A stretch of DNA of 64,000 bases from Halomonas binhaiensis (GCF_008329985.2 NZ_CP038437.2:744001-808000), one strand, 5' to 3'. Positions 43,047-53,145 are shown, counted from the stretch's first letter. The notes: a model not told the origin generated them from the letters alone. Made by a program: numbers and translations.

Positions 43047-45083
43047 ATGAGTTCGTTCGAGGGCCTTGCCGTGGCAGCTTATCCTCATTTGTTCCAGCCG
43101 ATCACGCTGGGTCATCTGCAATTACCCAATCGTGTGCTGATGGGATCAATGCACACCAACCTGGAAGAAATGCCTGGTGGTTTCGAACGGTTGGCAGCCT
43201 TCTATGTCGAGCGTGTCCGGCATGGTGTCGGATTGATTGTGACGGGAGGTATCTCTCCCAATGCCGAAGGTGTGCTGGTGCAGGGGGCTTCGGTGCTCGA
43301 TAGTGATGAGCAGCTCAACAGTCACCGGCAACTGACTGATAGCGTGCAGCGTGAGGGCGGGCGTCTGCTGCTGCAGATTCTGCATGCCGGCCGTTATGGT
43401 TATTCACCACAATCGGTGGCGCCATCGCCGATTCAGGCGCCCATCAATCCATTCATGCCTCGGGAATTGAGTGGTGCTGACGTCGAGAAACAGATTGCGG
43501 ACTATGTCCGATGTGCCACCTTGGCTCAGAAGGCAGGATATGACGGGATCGAGGTGATGGGCTCGGAAGGGTACCTGATCAACCAGTTCATCTGCCGCAG
43601 GACCAATCAGCGTAGTGATCGCTGGGGCGGCAGCTTCGACAATCGTATTCGCTTCCCGGTAGAGATCGTGCGCCGTATCCGTGAAGCGGTTGGGCATGAT
43701 TTTGTCGTGGTCTTTCGCTTGTCGATGATTGACCTGGTGGAAGAAGGGAGTACTGCCGAGGAGGTCATTGCTCTGGGGCGGGCGGTGGAGGCGGCAGGTG
43801 CCGATGCCATCAACACGGGCATCGGGTGGCACGAAGCCCGGGTGCCTACCATCGTGACCAGTGTGCCGCGGGCTGCTTTCACTGAAGTCTCTCACCGGGT
43901 TCGTGATGCTGTATCCATTCCGCTGATCACGACGAACCGCATCAATATGCCGGAAGTTGCCGAGAGAGTACTGGCCGAAGGGCATGCGGACATGGTGTCC
44001 ATGGCTCGCCCTCTGCTGGCCGATGCTGCCTGGCTGGACAAGGCGAGAAAGGGGGAGAGTCGTGAAATCAATACCTGCATTGCCTGTAATCAGGCCTGCC
44101 TTGATCATACTTTTCAGGGCAAGCTGACTTCCTGCCTGGTCAATCCAAGGGCCTGTCATGAAACGGAAATCGTGCTGGAGCCTACTGGGTCTCCTGTGAA
44201 TGTTGCCGTTGTCGGCGGAGGCCCTGCTGGGCTTGCTGTCGCAACGACAGCGGCAGAACGCGGTCATCATGTGACGCTGTTCGAACGCCAGAATGAGTTG
44301 GGTGGCCAGTTCAATTTTGCACGCAAGATTCCAGGCAAAGAGGAATTCAACGAAACCTTGCGCTACTTCCGCGTCATGCTGAGCAAGGCGGGCGTTGATG
44401 TTCGCCTGGGCTGTGATGCGGATATCGAGATGCTTGGCGGGTTTGATCGAGTTGTGCTGGCGACCGGGGTGCGGCCGCGTCAGCTCGAATTGCCCGGGGC
44501 GGATCACCCCTGCGTGTTGAGCTATGCCGAAGCCATTGCAGCGCCTGAGAAAGTAGGAAAAAGGGTGGCAATCATCGGTGCAGGAGGAATCGGCTTCGAC
44601 GTGGCTGAACTCTTGACCCACACTGAATCAGGTGAAGATCCTGTGGCGCAGTGGTGCGATGAGTGGGGCGTCGACCTGTCGGTCAGCGAACCAGGTGGAC
44701 TCAAGCCGCCTCAGCGGCCGGACACGCCGCGCCAAGTGTTTCTGTTGCAGCGCAAGACTTCCAAACCGGGTAAAGGGCTGGGCACGTCCACTGGCTGGGT
44801 GCATAGAGCCTCTTTGCGCCATCGTGGCGTTGAAGCCTTGGCTGGCTGTGAATATCTGCATATCGATGATCAAGGCCTGCATCTGCAGGTGGCCGGAGAG
44901 CCGCGTATATTGGCGGTCGATAGCGTTGTGGTATGTGCCGGCCAGGAGTCCGTGCGTGATCTGCTTGCACCTCTGGAAAGGCTCGGTGTCAGGGTGGATG
45001 TCATTGGTGGGGCGGATAAGGCAGCAGAACTGGATGCCAAGCGAGCCATCAATCAAGGGGTGCGGCTTGCCGCTGAAATGTAG
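43047..45083 (+). CDS. fadH: NADPH-dependent 2,4-dienoyl-CoA reductase
   Basis: An auxiliary beta-oxidation enzyme that reduces 2,4-dienoyl-CoA from unsaturated fatty acids. The 678 residues comprise an FMN-binding TIM barrel of the Old Yellow Enzyme type (LFQPITLGHLQLPNRVLMGSMHTNLEE; GYDGIEVMGSEGYLINQF; NQRSDRWGGSFDNRIRFP), the 4Fe-4S cysteines in CIACNQACLDHTF and SCLVNPRAC, an FAD domain (VAVVGGGPAGLAVA) and an NADPH domain (VAIIGAGGIGFDVAELL). Length and order match E. coli FadH. Stand-alone gene. Confidence 0.95.
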   Translation: MSSFEGLAVAAYPHLFQPITLGHLQLPNRVLMGSMHTNLEEMPGGFERLAAFYVERVRHGVGLIVTGGISPNAEGVLVQGASVLDSDEQLNSHRQLTDSVQREGGRLLLQILHAGRYGYSPQSVAPSPIQAPINPFMPRELSGADVEKQIADYVRCATLAQKAGYDGIEVMGSEGYLINQFICRRTNQRSDRWGGSFDNRIRFPVEIVRRIREAVGHDFVVVFRLSMIDLVEEGSTAEEVIALGRAVEAAGADAINTGIGWHEARVPTIVTSVPRAAFTEVSHRVRDAVSIPLITTNRINMPEVAERVLAEGHADMVSMARPLLADAAWLDKARKGESREINTCIACNQACLDHTFQGKLTSCLVNPRACHETEIVLEPTGSPVNVAVVGGGPAGLAVATTAAERGHHVTLFERQNELGGQFNFARKIPGKEEFNETLRYFRVMLSKAGVDVRLGCDADIEMLGGFDRVVLATGVRPRQLELPGADHPCVLSYAEAIAAPEKVGKRVAIIGAGGIGFDVAELLTHTESGEDPVAQWCDEWGVDLSVSEPGGLKPPQRPDTPRQVFLLQRKTSKPGKGLGTSTGWVHRASLRHRGVEALAGCEYLHIDDQGLHLQVAGEPRILAVDSVVVCAGQESVRDLLAPLERLGVRVDVIGGADKAAELDAKRAINQGVRLAAEM

Positions 45084-45440
45084 GCTGGTCGCAGGCCTGT
45101 GCAAGAGAGGTGTCTGCTCCCGGATACGCTGGTAGGGAGACACGCTTTTGCATTACCGTACATGTTGGGGCGTTGGACAGATTTGGGCAGGCAGCGGAGA
45201 AGCTTTGTTCAGGGGTGTTTTTTCCTTCAGAACCGAGGGTTTTCTGATCTGGAATGAAACACTCCGCTTTGGTTGAGTTCTTATAGGTAAGGGATGGGTA
45301 GCAGGTAGCGACGAAGGAGAAAAGGGAACTCAGCGTTGAATCGCGTTTGGCTAATACTGTTCTACGCTGAAAGTAGCCCCGGTGAAAGTTCGTCAAGGAA
45401 GGATTGCTGTAGCCGGGAGTCGGGCAAACAGGAGGCTTCG
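45084..45440 (+). other. Intergenic region upstream of prkA
   Basis: About 355 bases without a supported gene. No convincing sigma54 or sigma70 promoter was found. The ribosome-binding site CAGGAGG (45429-45435) just before the ATG at 45441 is clear. Confidence 0.4.
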
Positions 45441-47363
45441 ATGAGTATCTTTGACCACGTGCAGAACCGTTACGCTCGTATTCAGCAGGAAGAGATGTCC
45501 TTGCAGGAGTACCTTGAGCTCTGCCGTCAGGATCCGTCCGCCTATGCCAGCGCGGCGGAGCGCATGCTGGAGGCCATCGGTGAGCCCGAGGTAATCGACA
45601 CGGCCAAAGATTCACGGCTGGCACGGATCTTTTCCAATAAGGTCATTCGTCGGTACCCGGCGTTCAGCGAATTCCATGGCATGGAGGAGGCGATCGAGCA
45701 GATTGTTTCCTATTTCCGTCATGCGGCTCAGGGGTTGGAGGAAAAGAAACAGATTCTGTATTTGCTGGGGCCGGTGGGGGGAGGTAAGTCGTCCTTGGCT
45801 GAGCGCCTCAAGCTGCTGATGGAGCATGTACCTTTCTATGCAATCAAGGGGTCTCCCGTGCATGAGTCCCCCCTTGGGCTGTTCTCGCCGGAGGAGGATG
45901 GCGAGTTGCTGGAGAAGGAATACGGCATTCCGCAACGTTATCTGCGTAGTGTGATGTCGCCCTGGGCAGCCAAGCGCCTGCGGGAAGCCGGAGGCGATAT
46001 TTCCGAGTTCCGGGTGGTGCGCCTGTATCCATCGCGTCTCAATCAGATCGCCATTTCCAAGACCGAGCCCGGTGACGAAAACAACCAGGATATCTCTTCC
46101 CTGGTGGGCAAGGTCGATATCCGTCAACTTGAGATGTACTCCCAGGATGACCCGGATGCCTACAGCTTTTCCGGCGGCCTGTGCCGAGCCAACCAGGGCC
46201 TGATGGAGTTCGTCGAGATGTTCAAGGCGCCGATCAAGGTGCTGCATCCGCTGCTGACGGCAACCCAGGAAGGCAACTACAACCCCACTGAAGGCATGGG
46301 CGCGATTCCTTTTGATGGCATCGTGCTGGCTCACTCCAATGAGAGCGAGTGGCAGGCATTCCGCAACAACCGGAACAACGAGGCGTTCCTTGACCGGGTC
46401 TATATCGTCAAGGTGCCTTACTGCCTGCGGGTCAGTGAAGAAATCAAGATCTACCAGAAGCTGCTTGAGCACTCTTCTCTCAATCAGGCGCCCTGTGCCC
46501 CGGACACCTTGCGCATGCTGGCGCAGTTCACTGTGCTTTCGCGACTCAAGGAGCTGGAGAATTCCAGCGTCTATTCCAAGATGAGGATCTACGACGGCGA
46601 GAACCTCAAGGATACCGATCCCAAGGCCAAGTCGATCCAGGAGTATCGTGACAGTGCGGGTGTCGATGAAGGCATGAATGGTCTGTCCACGCGTTTTGCC
46701 TTCAAGATCCTGTCCAAGGTATTCAATTTCGACAATGTCGAAGTGGCTGCCAACCCGGTGCATCTGCTCTACGTGCTCGAGCAACGCCTGGAGCAGGAAC
46801 AGCTGCCGAAGGAAACCTTCGAGCGTTACCTGCGCTACATCAAGGAGTTCCTGGCGCCGCGCTATGTCGACTTCATCGGCAAGGAGATCCAGACCGCCTA
46901 CCTCGAATCCTATTCCGAGTATGGTCAGAACATCTTCGACCGCTATGTCACCTATGCCGACTTCTGGATCCAGGATCAGGAATATCGCGACCCGGAAACC
47001 GGTGAACTGTTCGATCGTCAGTCTCTCAATGATGAACTGGAGAAGATCGAAAAGCCTGCGGGTATCTCCAATCCCAAGGATTTTCGTCACGAAGTCGTCA
47101 ACTTCGTGCTCCGGGCGCGCGCCCAGAATCATGGCATGAACCCGGGGTGGCAGTCTTACGAGAAGCTGCGTGGTGTCATCGAACACAAGATGTTTGCCAA
47201 TACCGAGGAGTTGTTGCCGGTCATCTCGTTCAATGCCAAGGCGTCTTCCTCGGATATCAAGAAGCACGAAGACTTTGTAGCGCGGATGGTGGAGCGTGGA
47301 TACACCGAGAAGCAGGTGCGACTGCTGTCTGAGTGGTATCTGCGGGTGCGCAAGTCGCAATAG
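45441..47363 (+). CDS. prkA: PrkA/YeaG family serine protein kinase-like AAA protein
   Basis: A 640-residue cytoplasmic protein of the PrkA/YeaG family, linked to stress and nutrient-starvation responses. It has an N-terminal AAA-type domain with Walker A LGPVGGGKSSLAERLK and the family segments FYAIKGSPVHESPLGLF and EMFKAPIKVLHPLLTATQEGNY, then a C-terminal kinase-homology domain. ATG at 45441 has AGGAGG upstream; the frame is open 35 codons further, but that start is unlikely. First of the conserved trio yeaG-yeaH-spoVR/ycgB. Confidence 0.95.
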   Translation: MSIFDHVQNRYARIQQEEMSLQEYLELCRQDPSAYASAAERMLEAIGEPEVIDTAKDSRLARIFSNKVIRRYPAFSEFHGMEEAIEQIVSYFRHAAQGLEEKKQILYLLGPVGGGKSSLAERLKLLMEHVPFYAIKGSPVHESPLGLFSPEEDGELLEKEYGIPQRYLRSVMSPWAAKRLREAGGDISEFRVVRLYPSRLNQIAISKTEPGDENNQDISSLVGKVDIRQLEMYSQDDPDAYSFSGGLCRANQGLMEFVEMFKAPIKVLHPLLTATQEGNYNPTEGMGAIPFDGIVLAHSNESEWQAFRNNRNNEAFLDRVYIVKVPYCLRVSEEIKIYQKLLEHSSLNQAPCAPDTLRMLAQFTVLSRLKELENSSVYSKMRIYDGENLKDTDPKAKSIQEYRDSAGVDEGMNGLSTRFAFKILSKVFNFDNVEVAANPVHLLYVLEQRLEQEQLPKETFERYLRYIKEFLAPRYVDFIGKEIQTAYLESYSEYGQNIFDRYVTYADFWIQDQEYRDPETGELFDRQSLNDELEKIEKPAGISNPKDFRHEVVNFVLRARAQNHGMNPGWQSYEKLRGVIEHKMFANTEELLPVISFNAKASSSDIKKHEDFVARMVERGYTEKQVRLLSEWYLRVRKSQ

Positions 47364-47575
47364 CGGCGCTGTGAGCGAGCGAGGAGACTACTGACAAACG
47401 TTGCGAGCGATGATCAGACAAGGCGAAATCGGCCAAGAGAGCGTGGTTTACAAGGGCTGAATGAGCATCTTGAGGCTGATTTCAACGCAGAATGATCGAA
47501 CGCAGTAGTGTGTCGGCAGTCTCCGGGGCGGCAATGCCGCCCTGCAGACCAAGTACACTGCGCACAGGAGGTCGA

Positions 47576-48862
47576 ATGACCTACTTCATCGATCGTCGGG
47601 CTAACGCCAAGAACAAGAGTGCGGTGAACCGCCAGCGGTTTCTTGACCGCTACCGCACTCATATCAAGCGTTCTGTGGAAGAGGCGGTCAATCGCCGCTC
47701 CATCACCGACATGGAGCGTGGTGAGAAAGTGTCGATTCCCACTCGAGACATTTCCGAACCCGTCTTTCAGCATGGATCGGGAGGGCAGCGTTCGATCGTT
47801 GCTCCAGGCAATCGTGAGTTTCAGGAAGGTGACAAGCTGCGCCGCCCGGGAGGTGGTGGCGGAGGCGGGGGAGGGAGCGGAGAAGGCGGCGCTTCCAATC
47901 AGGGGGAAGGCATGGATGAATTTGCCTTTACCCTGACGCGAGAGGAGTTCCTCGAGTTCGTGTTCGATGGCCTTGAGTTGCCGCACCTGGAGCGCAAGCC
48001 GTTGGTGGATCTCGAGGAAGTGCGGCCTGTGCGTGCGGGGGTATCTCGTGATGGGGTGCCTGCGCGAATCAACATTGTCCGTTCCATGCGTGAGGCGCAT
48101 GCTCGGCGTATCGCCATGCGCGCCCCCATTCGGCGTGCCCTGCGTGAAGCCCAGGAGGCTTTGTCAGAGGAGGAGCGCAAGGATCCTGTGCTGCGTAATC
48201 CGGCTCGTATCCAGGAGCTCAAGGATGAGATCGAGCATCTGCAGAAGCGTCTGGAGTCAGTGCCTTTCATTGATACTTACGACCTGCGTTACAACCATCT
48301 GGTCAATCAACCCCAGCCATCCAGCAAGGCTGTCATGTTCTGCATCATGGATGTATCCGGATCCATGACGCAGGCCCACAAGGACATCGCCAAGCGTTTC
48401 TTTCTTCTGTTGTACCTGTTTCTGGAACGTAGCTACGAGCGGGTCGAACTGGTTTTCGTGCGCCATCACACGGCTGCCAAAGAGGTCGATGAAGAAGAAT
48501 TTTTCTATTCGCGTGAAACGGGGGGCACCATCGTATCCAGTGCTCTGACGTTGGTTGACGAGATCATTGCCAAGCGCTACCCGCCTGCCCAGTGGAACCT
48601 TTATGTGGCTCAGGCTTCGGATGGCGATAACTGGGACGATGATTCGGTCAACTGTCGTGAGTTGCTGATGGGCTCGCTGATGGCGCGTCTGCAGTACTTC
48701 ACCTACGTGGAGATTACCCCTCATGCCCACCAGGCGCTGTGGGAGGAGTACGAGCGGGTTGAAGCAACCTATCCAGATCGTTTCGCCATGCGCCAGATCA
48801 TTGAGCCAGGCGATATCTATCCGGTGTTCAGGGAACTGTTCAAGCGCCGAGCCGAGAGTTGA
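47576..48862 (+). CDS. yeaH: YeaH/YhbH family protein (DUF444)
   Basis: A 428-residue protein of the DUF444 family that occurs with PrkA/YeaG. The N terminus [27 protein letters not shown] and [15 protein letters not shown] are family hallmarks. A Gly-rich linker (residues about 90-106) follows. The C-terminal part is a von Willebrand A-like domain starting [25 protein letters not shown] with the metal-binding DxSxS. Start chosen at ATG 47576 after AGGAGG; the frame runs 28 codons further up. Partner of the kinase upstream and SpoVR downstream; biochemical role unknown. Confidence 0.93.
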   Translation: MTYFIDRRANAKNKSAVNRQRFLDRYRTHIKRSVEEAVNRRSITDMERGEKVSIPTRDISEPVFQHGSGGQRSIVAPGNREFQEGDKLRRPGGGGGGGGGSGEGGASNQGEGMDEFAFTLTREEFLEFVFDGLELPHLERKPLVDLEEVRPVRAGVSRDGVPARINIVRSMREAHARRIAMRAPIRRALREAQEALSEEERKDPVLRNPARIQELKDEIEHLQKRLESVPFIDTYDLRYNHLVNQPQPSSKAVMFCIMDVSGSMTQAHKDIAKRFFLLLYLFLERSYERVELVFVRHHTAAKEVDEEEFFYSRETGGTIVSSALTLVDEIIAKRYPPAQWNLYVAQASDGDNWDDDSVNCRELLMGSLMARLQYFTYVEITPHAHQALWEEYERVEATYPDRFAMRQIIEPGDIYPVFRELFKRRAES

Positions 48863-48910
48863 GGTGCTTGTTGCCAAGGATGAGGTTCGGGATCACAGGA
48901 GAATAGCCCC

Positions 48911-50476
48911 ATGAGCAAGGTCGCCAAACGTCGTGCCAAGCCCATTGCCAAGGGCTCTGACTGGAGCTTCGATGTTCTTTCCGAGTATGAGGCCGAGATT
49001 GCTCGCCTCGCCGATGAATATCGACTCGACACCTATCCCAATCAGATCGAGATCATTACCACTGAGCAGATGATGGATGCCTATGCCAGTGTTGGCATGC
49101 CGGTCGGTTATCATCACTGGTCATTCGGCAAGCAGTTTCTCGCTGTAGAACAGGCCTACCGGCGAGGGCAGATGGGGCTGGCCTATGAGTTGGTGATCAA
49201 CTCGGACCCTTGCATTGCCTATCTGATGGAAGAAAACACCCTGATGATGCAGGTCCTGGTCATGGCGCATGCATGTTATGGCCACAATTCCTTCTTCAAG
49301 GGAAATTATCTGTTCCGTACCTGGACGGATGCCTCATCGATTGTCGATTATCTGGTGTTTGCTCGGAAGTATCTGAGTCAGTGTGAGGAGCGGCATGGTG
49401 TGCAGGCGGTAGAGCAACTGCTGGATGCCTGCCATGCGCTGCAGAACTATGGGGTTGATCGCTACAAGCGGCCATCACCGATATCGCCAGAGGAAGAGGC
49501 GCGCCGCCAGGAAGAGCGAGAGGTCTATCTGCAGGCCCAGGTCAATACATTGTGGCGCACGATTCCTAGCCCGGAGCTGGGTGGAATTGCGGCGCCCGGT
49601 GCTTCCGATGATGATCCTCTCGGCCTGCACGATGGTCGGCGCTATCCGCCTGAGCCTCAGGAAAACCTGCTTTATTTCATTGAAAAGAATGCACCTCTGC
49701 TGGCGCCATGGCAGCGGGAGGTGGTGCGTATCGTCCGCAAGTTGGCACAATACTTCTATCCTCAGCGCCAGACCCAGGTAATGAATGAGGGCTGGGCGAC
49801 CTTCTGGCACTACACCTTGATGAACCGTCTTTACGAAGATGGATCGGTGGATGAAGGGCTGATGTTAGAGTTTCTGCAGTCCCACACCGCCGTCGTCAGT
49901 CAGCCTTCTTTCGAGAGTCCTTACTTCAATGGCATCAACCCTTACACGCTGGGCTTTGCCATCTACTCGGATCTGCGTCGTATCTGCGAGACTCCCAGTG
50001 ATGAGGATCGCGAGTGGTTCCCTGACATTGTGGATAGTGACTGGCGTGAGACATTGAACTTTGCCATGCGCAACTTCAAGGACGAGTCTTTTATCCAGCA
50101 GTTCCTGTCACCCAAGGTGATCCGCGACCTCAAGCTGTTCCAGGTCGTTGATGACGACCAGGAGGAAATGCTGGAGGTGACGGCGATTCATAACGAGCGC
50201 GGTTATCGCCGTATTCGTGATGCGCTCTCTGCTCAATACGCTCTATCGGTGAAGGAGCCCAATATTCAGGTCTATGAAGCGGATATTCGTGGCGATCGTT
50301 CCCTGACTCTGCGACATGTCCAGGATCACCGTCGGCCTTTGGCGCGCAGTGTCTATCCTGTGATGCGTCACCTTCACCAGTTGTGGGGATTTCCGGTGCG
50401 GCTTGAGTCCTTGGAAGGTAACGAGGTGGTACGCAGTTATCATTGGCCTCTGCGAGAGGCAGACGAGGACAAGTGA
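48911..50476 (+). CDS. spoVR: SpoVR family protein (YcgB-like)
   Basis: A 521-residue cytoplasmic protein of the SpoVR/YcgB family. Family motifs are SFDVLSEYEAEIARLADEYRLDTYPNQIEIIT, GYHHWSFGKQF, AHACYGHNSFFKGNYLFR and NEGWATFWHYTLMNRLY; the conserved His and Glu residues suggest a metal site. AGGAG precedes the ATG. It completes the yeaG-yeaH-ycgB set. The molecular function is not established. Confidence 0.94.
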   Translation: MSKVAKRRAKPIAKGSDWSFDVLSEYEAEIARLADEYRLDTYPNQIEIITTEQMMDAYASVGMPVGYHHWSFGKQFLAVEQAYRRGQMGLAYELVINSDPCIAYLMEENTLMMQVLVMAHACYGHNSFFKGNYLFRTWTDASSIVDYLVFARKYLSQCEERHGVQAVEQLLDACHALQNYGVDRYKRPSPISPEEEARRQEEREVYLQAQVNTLWRTIPSPELGGIAAPGASDDDPLGLHDGRRYPPEPQENLLYFIEKNAPLLAPWQREVVRIVRKLAQYFYPQRQTQVMNEGWATFWHYTLMNRLYEDGSVDEGLMLEFLQSHTAVVSQPSFESPYFNGINPYTLGFAIYSDLRRICETPSDEDREWFPDIVDSDWRETLNFAMRNFKDESFIQQFLSPKVIRDLKLFQVVDDDQEEMLEVTAIHNERGYRRIRDALSAQYALSVKEPNIQVYEADIRGDRSLTLRHVQDHRRPLARSVYPVMRHLHQLWGFPVRLESLEGNEVVRSYHWPLREADEDK

Positions 50477-50486
50477 CGAGAAGGTG

Positions 50487-50795
50487 TCAACCGTTCCAGG
50501 CCTGACACCAGCCTTCCGGGGCTACCCTGTTCTGTGGGAATAGCTGGCAACCTGCGCTATCTGCATCGAAGAACATGCAGTTGGCGCAGGTGCGATCTTT
50601 TTTCCAGGCATCGTGACCACGGGCCTTGCCGGCCTTGTCGACATAGCCCAGTGCTTGAGCCTGAGGGCTGCTGGGATCCAGTAGCGGCAGATCTGCGGCA
50701 AGGGCGCGACTCGATAGTATTCCTGCTCCCAGGGGGAGTGCAGTAATAGCGAGCAGTCCATGGCGGATGAACTCGCGACGAGTGATAGGTGGCAT
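50487..50795 (-). CDS. High-potential iron-sulfur protein (HiPIP) with Tat signal
   Basis: A periplasmic one-electron carrier, probably between the bc1 complex and terminal oxidases. The 102-residue form has a twin-arginine signal (TRREFIRHGLLAITALPLGAG, cleavage near SSRALA) and the four 4Fe-4S ligands Cys70, Cys73, Cys83 and Cys97 in CANCMFF, GCQLFP and GWCQAW. ATG at 50795 has GAGGAG upstream; in-frame ATGs at 50852 and 50906 would lengthen the N terminus before the Tat motif. Confidence 0.9.
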   Translation of the reverse strand: MPPITRREFIRHGLLAITALPLGAGILSSRALAADLPLLDPSSPQAQALGYVDKAGKARGHDAWKKDRTCANCMFFDADSAGCQLFPQNRVAPEGWCQAWNG

Positions 50796-51028
50796 GTCCA
50801 GGTTCTCCTCATCCATCTCCAGCATTTTTCTGGATGCTACGGCTGCGTTCATGACGACGCCTTTTGCCTGATCATACCGTATTGCGTTACGCCAGAATGG
50901 TAACATGCACGAAATTTCACTGTTGATGCCTGCGAGAGAGGGACGCTGATATACTCATTGGCGATGATAACCCTATGCCATTATCGCGGTGGGTCGATGG
51001 TGGTGCGCCAGCCGACAGGAGTGCGGTC

Positions 51029-51304
51029 ATGCAGAATGCAGTAATTCTGATTAATACCGAGAAGGGGCAGGTCAAGGCGGTTGCCGAGCGTCTGGCTGAG
51101 GTTGAAGGTATCAGTGAGGTCTACTCCACCTGTGGTCGCTATGACTTGGTTGCGATTGCTCGCACCCGGGATTTCGAGACACTTGCCGAGCTGGTGACTG
51201 AGCGTCTCAATGCCGTGGAAGGAATCGCAGATACTGAAACGCTCAATGCCATGCAGGTGCATTCCCGCCATGATCTGGAGACCATGTTTTCTCTGGGCTG
51301 GTGA
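51029..51304 (+). CDS. Stand-alone Lrp/AsnC ligand-binding (RAM) domain protein
   Basis: A 91-residue protein made only of the alpha/beta RAM domain of the Lrp/AsnC family (AVILINTEKGQVKAVAERLAEVEGISEVYSTCGRYDLVAIAR), with no helix-turn-helix. Such single-domain proteins form oligomers and may bind amino acids. AGGAG precedes the ATG at 51029; an upstream in-frame start at 50975 lacks support. Confidence 0.88.
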   Translation: MQNAVILINTEKGQVKAVAERLAEVEGISEVYSTCGRYDLVAIARTRDFETLAELVTERLNAVEGIADTETLNAMQVHSRHDLETMFSLGW

Positions 51305-51503
51305 TATCTGTGCCGGGCGGCACAGAGTGTAGTCCCGTGGCCTGCCCTTTATCTGGGAGATTTCCTTGCTGCCCCGGAAGCCTTTTTCGTTAGAGGTTTT
51401 CCGGGGCGCGCTGTTTTGTGAGATGCTATATGCGTATCTGCTAGTACTTTGAAATTATTGCTGCTTTTTGAAAGCAGCATGTTTTTGAAAGCAGCTCGGT
51501 TTT

Positions 51504-52403
51504 ATGAAGCCGCCGGTGTTTGGGGTTGAGAGTGTCTCACGTATGAATCTGGATCTTTCCCTGTCTCGTGCCTTGCCGCGACCGCGTAACTTTTTCGCAT
51601 GTCTGATCATGGTGGTGGCTGGTACTGTGGTGTGGCATACCACAGAGCAGGGCTATCGTGAGCGCATGAGCTGGATGGGGGTGACGGAATGGCAGCAGCC
51701 GAACCCGCTTACCTTTGCACGTGGCCTGCGTAATCATGGTTATCTGGTTGGCTGGTCGGATATTCGTGTTGGCGCCCTTTGGTCGAGCTATATGCTCACT
51801 GAGGATGGAAATACCAACATCGGGCCTCGTCCTGAGTTCCGTCGTGACTGGCGGACATTATGGCCGGTCGCTACCGATAGCTATTCGGGTAGTGGATATG
51901 ATCGTGGTCACCTGGCCCCCAATTATGCGATGGCGGTGACAGGGGGTGAGAGCGCTCAGAATGACAGCTTCTTGATGAGCAACATGCTGCCGCAGAAGCC
52001 TAATCTGAATCGCCAGTTATGGCAGCGCCTGGAAGCCGTGGTAATGGATTATTTCCTGCCTCGCTTTGGCAAGTTGCAGGTCATTACAGGTCCTGTCTAT
52101 GCGCCATTGAGCCTGAACAGTTTGCTGGATCGGGTGGGTTTCGTGGAAGTGCCTGAAGCCTTCTACAAGATCATTGTTGTACCCGGAGAGACGCCGCTGG
52201 CGGTAGCCTTCATCATGCCTCAGGAAGTGAGGGGGGATGAGTCGTTGAAAGGCTATCTGGTCAGTATTGATGAGGTGGAGGCGCGTACCGGTCTCAATTT
52301 TCTGCCAGAGTTGCCGGAAAACCAGGAGGCTGCCTGGGAGGCATCGGCAGGAGTGGGTGATTGGGGGCTATCGAAGGTGGCGACGTTACCGTCACGTTTC
52401 TGA
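51504..52403 (+). CDS. DNA/RNA non-specific endonuclease with N-terminal membrane anchor
   Basis: A 299-residue NUC1/EndA-type nuclease. An N-terminal hydrophobic stretch (FFACLIMVVAGTVVW) is a signal anchor or signal peptide, so the enzyme acts in the periplasm or outside. The catalytic motif YDRGHLAPNYAM contains the His general base, and SFLMSNMLPQKPNLNRQLWQRLE carries the metal-binding Asn typical of this beta-beta-alpha-Me family. The start may instead be ATG at 51543; neither has a strong ribosome-binding site. Confidence 0.88.
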   Translation: MKPPVFGVESVSRMNLDLSLSRALPRPRNFFACLIMVVAGTVVWHTTEQGYRERMSWMGVTEWQQPNPLTFARGLRNHGYLVGWSDIRVGALWSSYMLTEDGNTNIGPRPEFRRDWRTLWPVATDSYSGSGYDRGHLAPNYAMAVTGGESAQNDSFLMSNMLPQKPNLNRQLWQRLEAVVMDYFLPRFGKLQVITGPVYAPLSLNSLLDRVGFVEVPEAFYKIIVVPGETPLAVAFIMPQEVRGDESLKGYLVSIDEVEARTGLNFLPELPENQEAAWEASAGVGDWGLSKVATLPSRF

Positions 52404-52488
52404 GGAGCTCCTGATTAACTTGAGGAACTTCTGATTAACAGCCTTGCGAGTGCCGATCACGGCGGTGCGCGGTGCGAAGCCGGGTGCG

Positions 52489-52537
52489 GTATTCGGGCAT
52501 GGATGGTATTCGGGAGTGGATGGTATTCGGGAGTGGT
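52489..52537 (+). repeat. 17-bp tandem repeat, about three copies
   Basis: GGTATTCGGGAGTGGAT-like units follow each other in the intergenic region after the nuclease gene; the first copy differs slightly (GCAT for GAGT). No gene is seen between 52404 and the tRNA-Leu genes. Confidence 0.8.
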
Positions 52538-52599
52538 CGAGAGAGGGGGTAGAAGAAGGGTGAGTAGATAGAGGGGGCAGAAACGGTTTTTTCAGGCAC

Positions 52600-52624
52600 A
52601 AAAAAAACCGCGTCAATGCGCGGT
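52600..52624 (-). terminator. Terminator of the tRNA-Leu operon
   Basis: On the minus strand ACCGCG-CATTGA-CGCGGT is followed by a T7-8 run, just downstream of the last tRNA-Leu. Confidence 0.9.
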
Positions 52625-52693
52625 GGTCTCTTTGCTACTGAATGCTTTCACTACTGAATATTGCTGCTGGTTCGTCTATCTCATGACAGGAAA

Positions 52694-52780
52694 TGGTGCC
52701 CAGGAGAGGACTTGAACCTCCACGTCCATAAGGACACTAGCACCTGAAGCTAGCGCGTCTACCAATTCCGCCACCTGGGC
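52694..52780 (-). tRNA. tRNA-Leu (CAG)
   Basis: 87 bases with a long variable arm. The anticodon stem GCTAGC/GCTAG encloses TTCAGGT, giving CAG. Acceptor GCCCAGG pairs with CCTGGGC; CCA encoded. Confidence 0.97.
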
Positions 52781-52858
52781 CTGTCATGACTTGCAACTGC
52801 CATATCAACATCAGTCAGCATCGCTACACCGTGGTCGTCTCTCGCATCAACGAGAGTT

Positions 52859-52945
52859 TGGTGCCCAGGAGAGGACTTGAACCTCCACGTCCATAAGGAC
52901 ACTAGCACCTGAAGCTAGCGCGTCTACCAATTCCGCCACCTGGGC
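52859..52945 (-). tRNA. tRNA-Leu (CAG), second copy
   Basis: Identical in sequence to the first copy over 87 bases; CCA encoded. Confidence 0.97.
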
Positions 52946-53019
52946 GAACACGGCAATGCTGAAATCTGTGCTGATAAAGAGCATGGCGATAGTGTATCGC
53001 CGTGATTCCGAAGAATCTA

Positions 53020-53106
53020 TGGTGCCCAGAAGAGGACTTGAACCTCCACGTCCATAAGGACACTAGCACCTGAAGCTAGCGCGTCTACCAATTCCGCCAT
53101 CTGGGC
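53020..53106 (-). tRNA. tRNA-Leu (CAG), third copy
   Basis: Same as the others except for the last acceptor pair: GCCCAGA pairs with TCTGGGC, a compensatory G-C to A-T change. CCA encoded; 87 bases. It is the promoter-proximal copy. Confidence 0.97.
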
Positions 53107-53117
53107 AAGTGGCGCGT

Positions 53118-53145
53118 ATGTTACCGAATCTTCGGCACAATGCAA
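53118..53145 (-). promoter_or_regulatory. Promoter of the tRNA-Leu operon
   Basis: On the minus strand TTGCAT, a 16-base spacer and TAACAT lie directly upstream of the first tRNA-Leu. Confidence 0.7.

Noticed and set aside
45612..47360. Open frame of 582 codons opposite prkA
   Set aside because: Antisense to prkA, which has the family motifs and a good ribosome-binding site.
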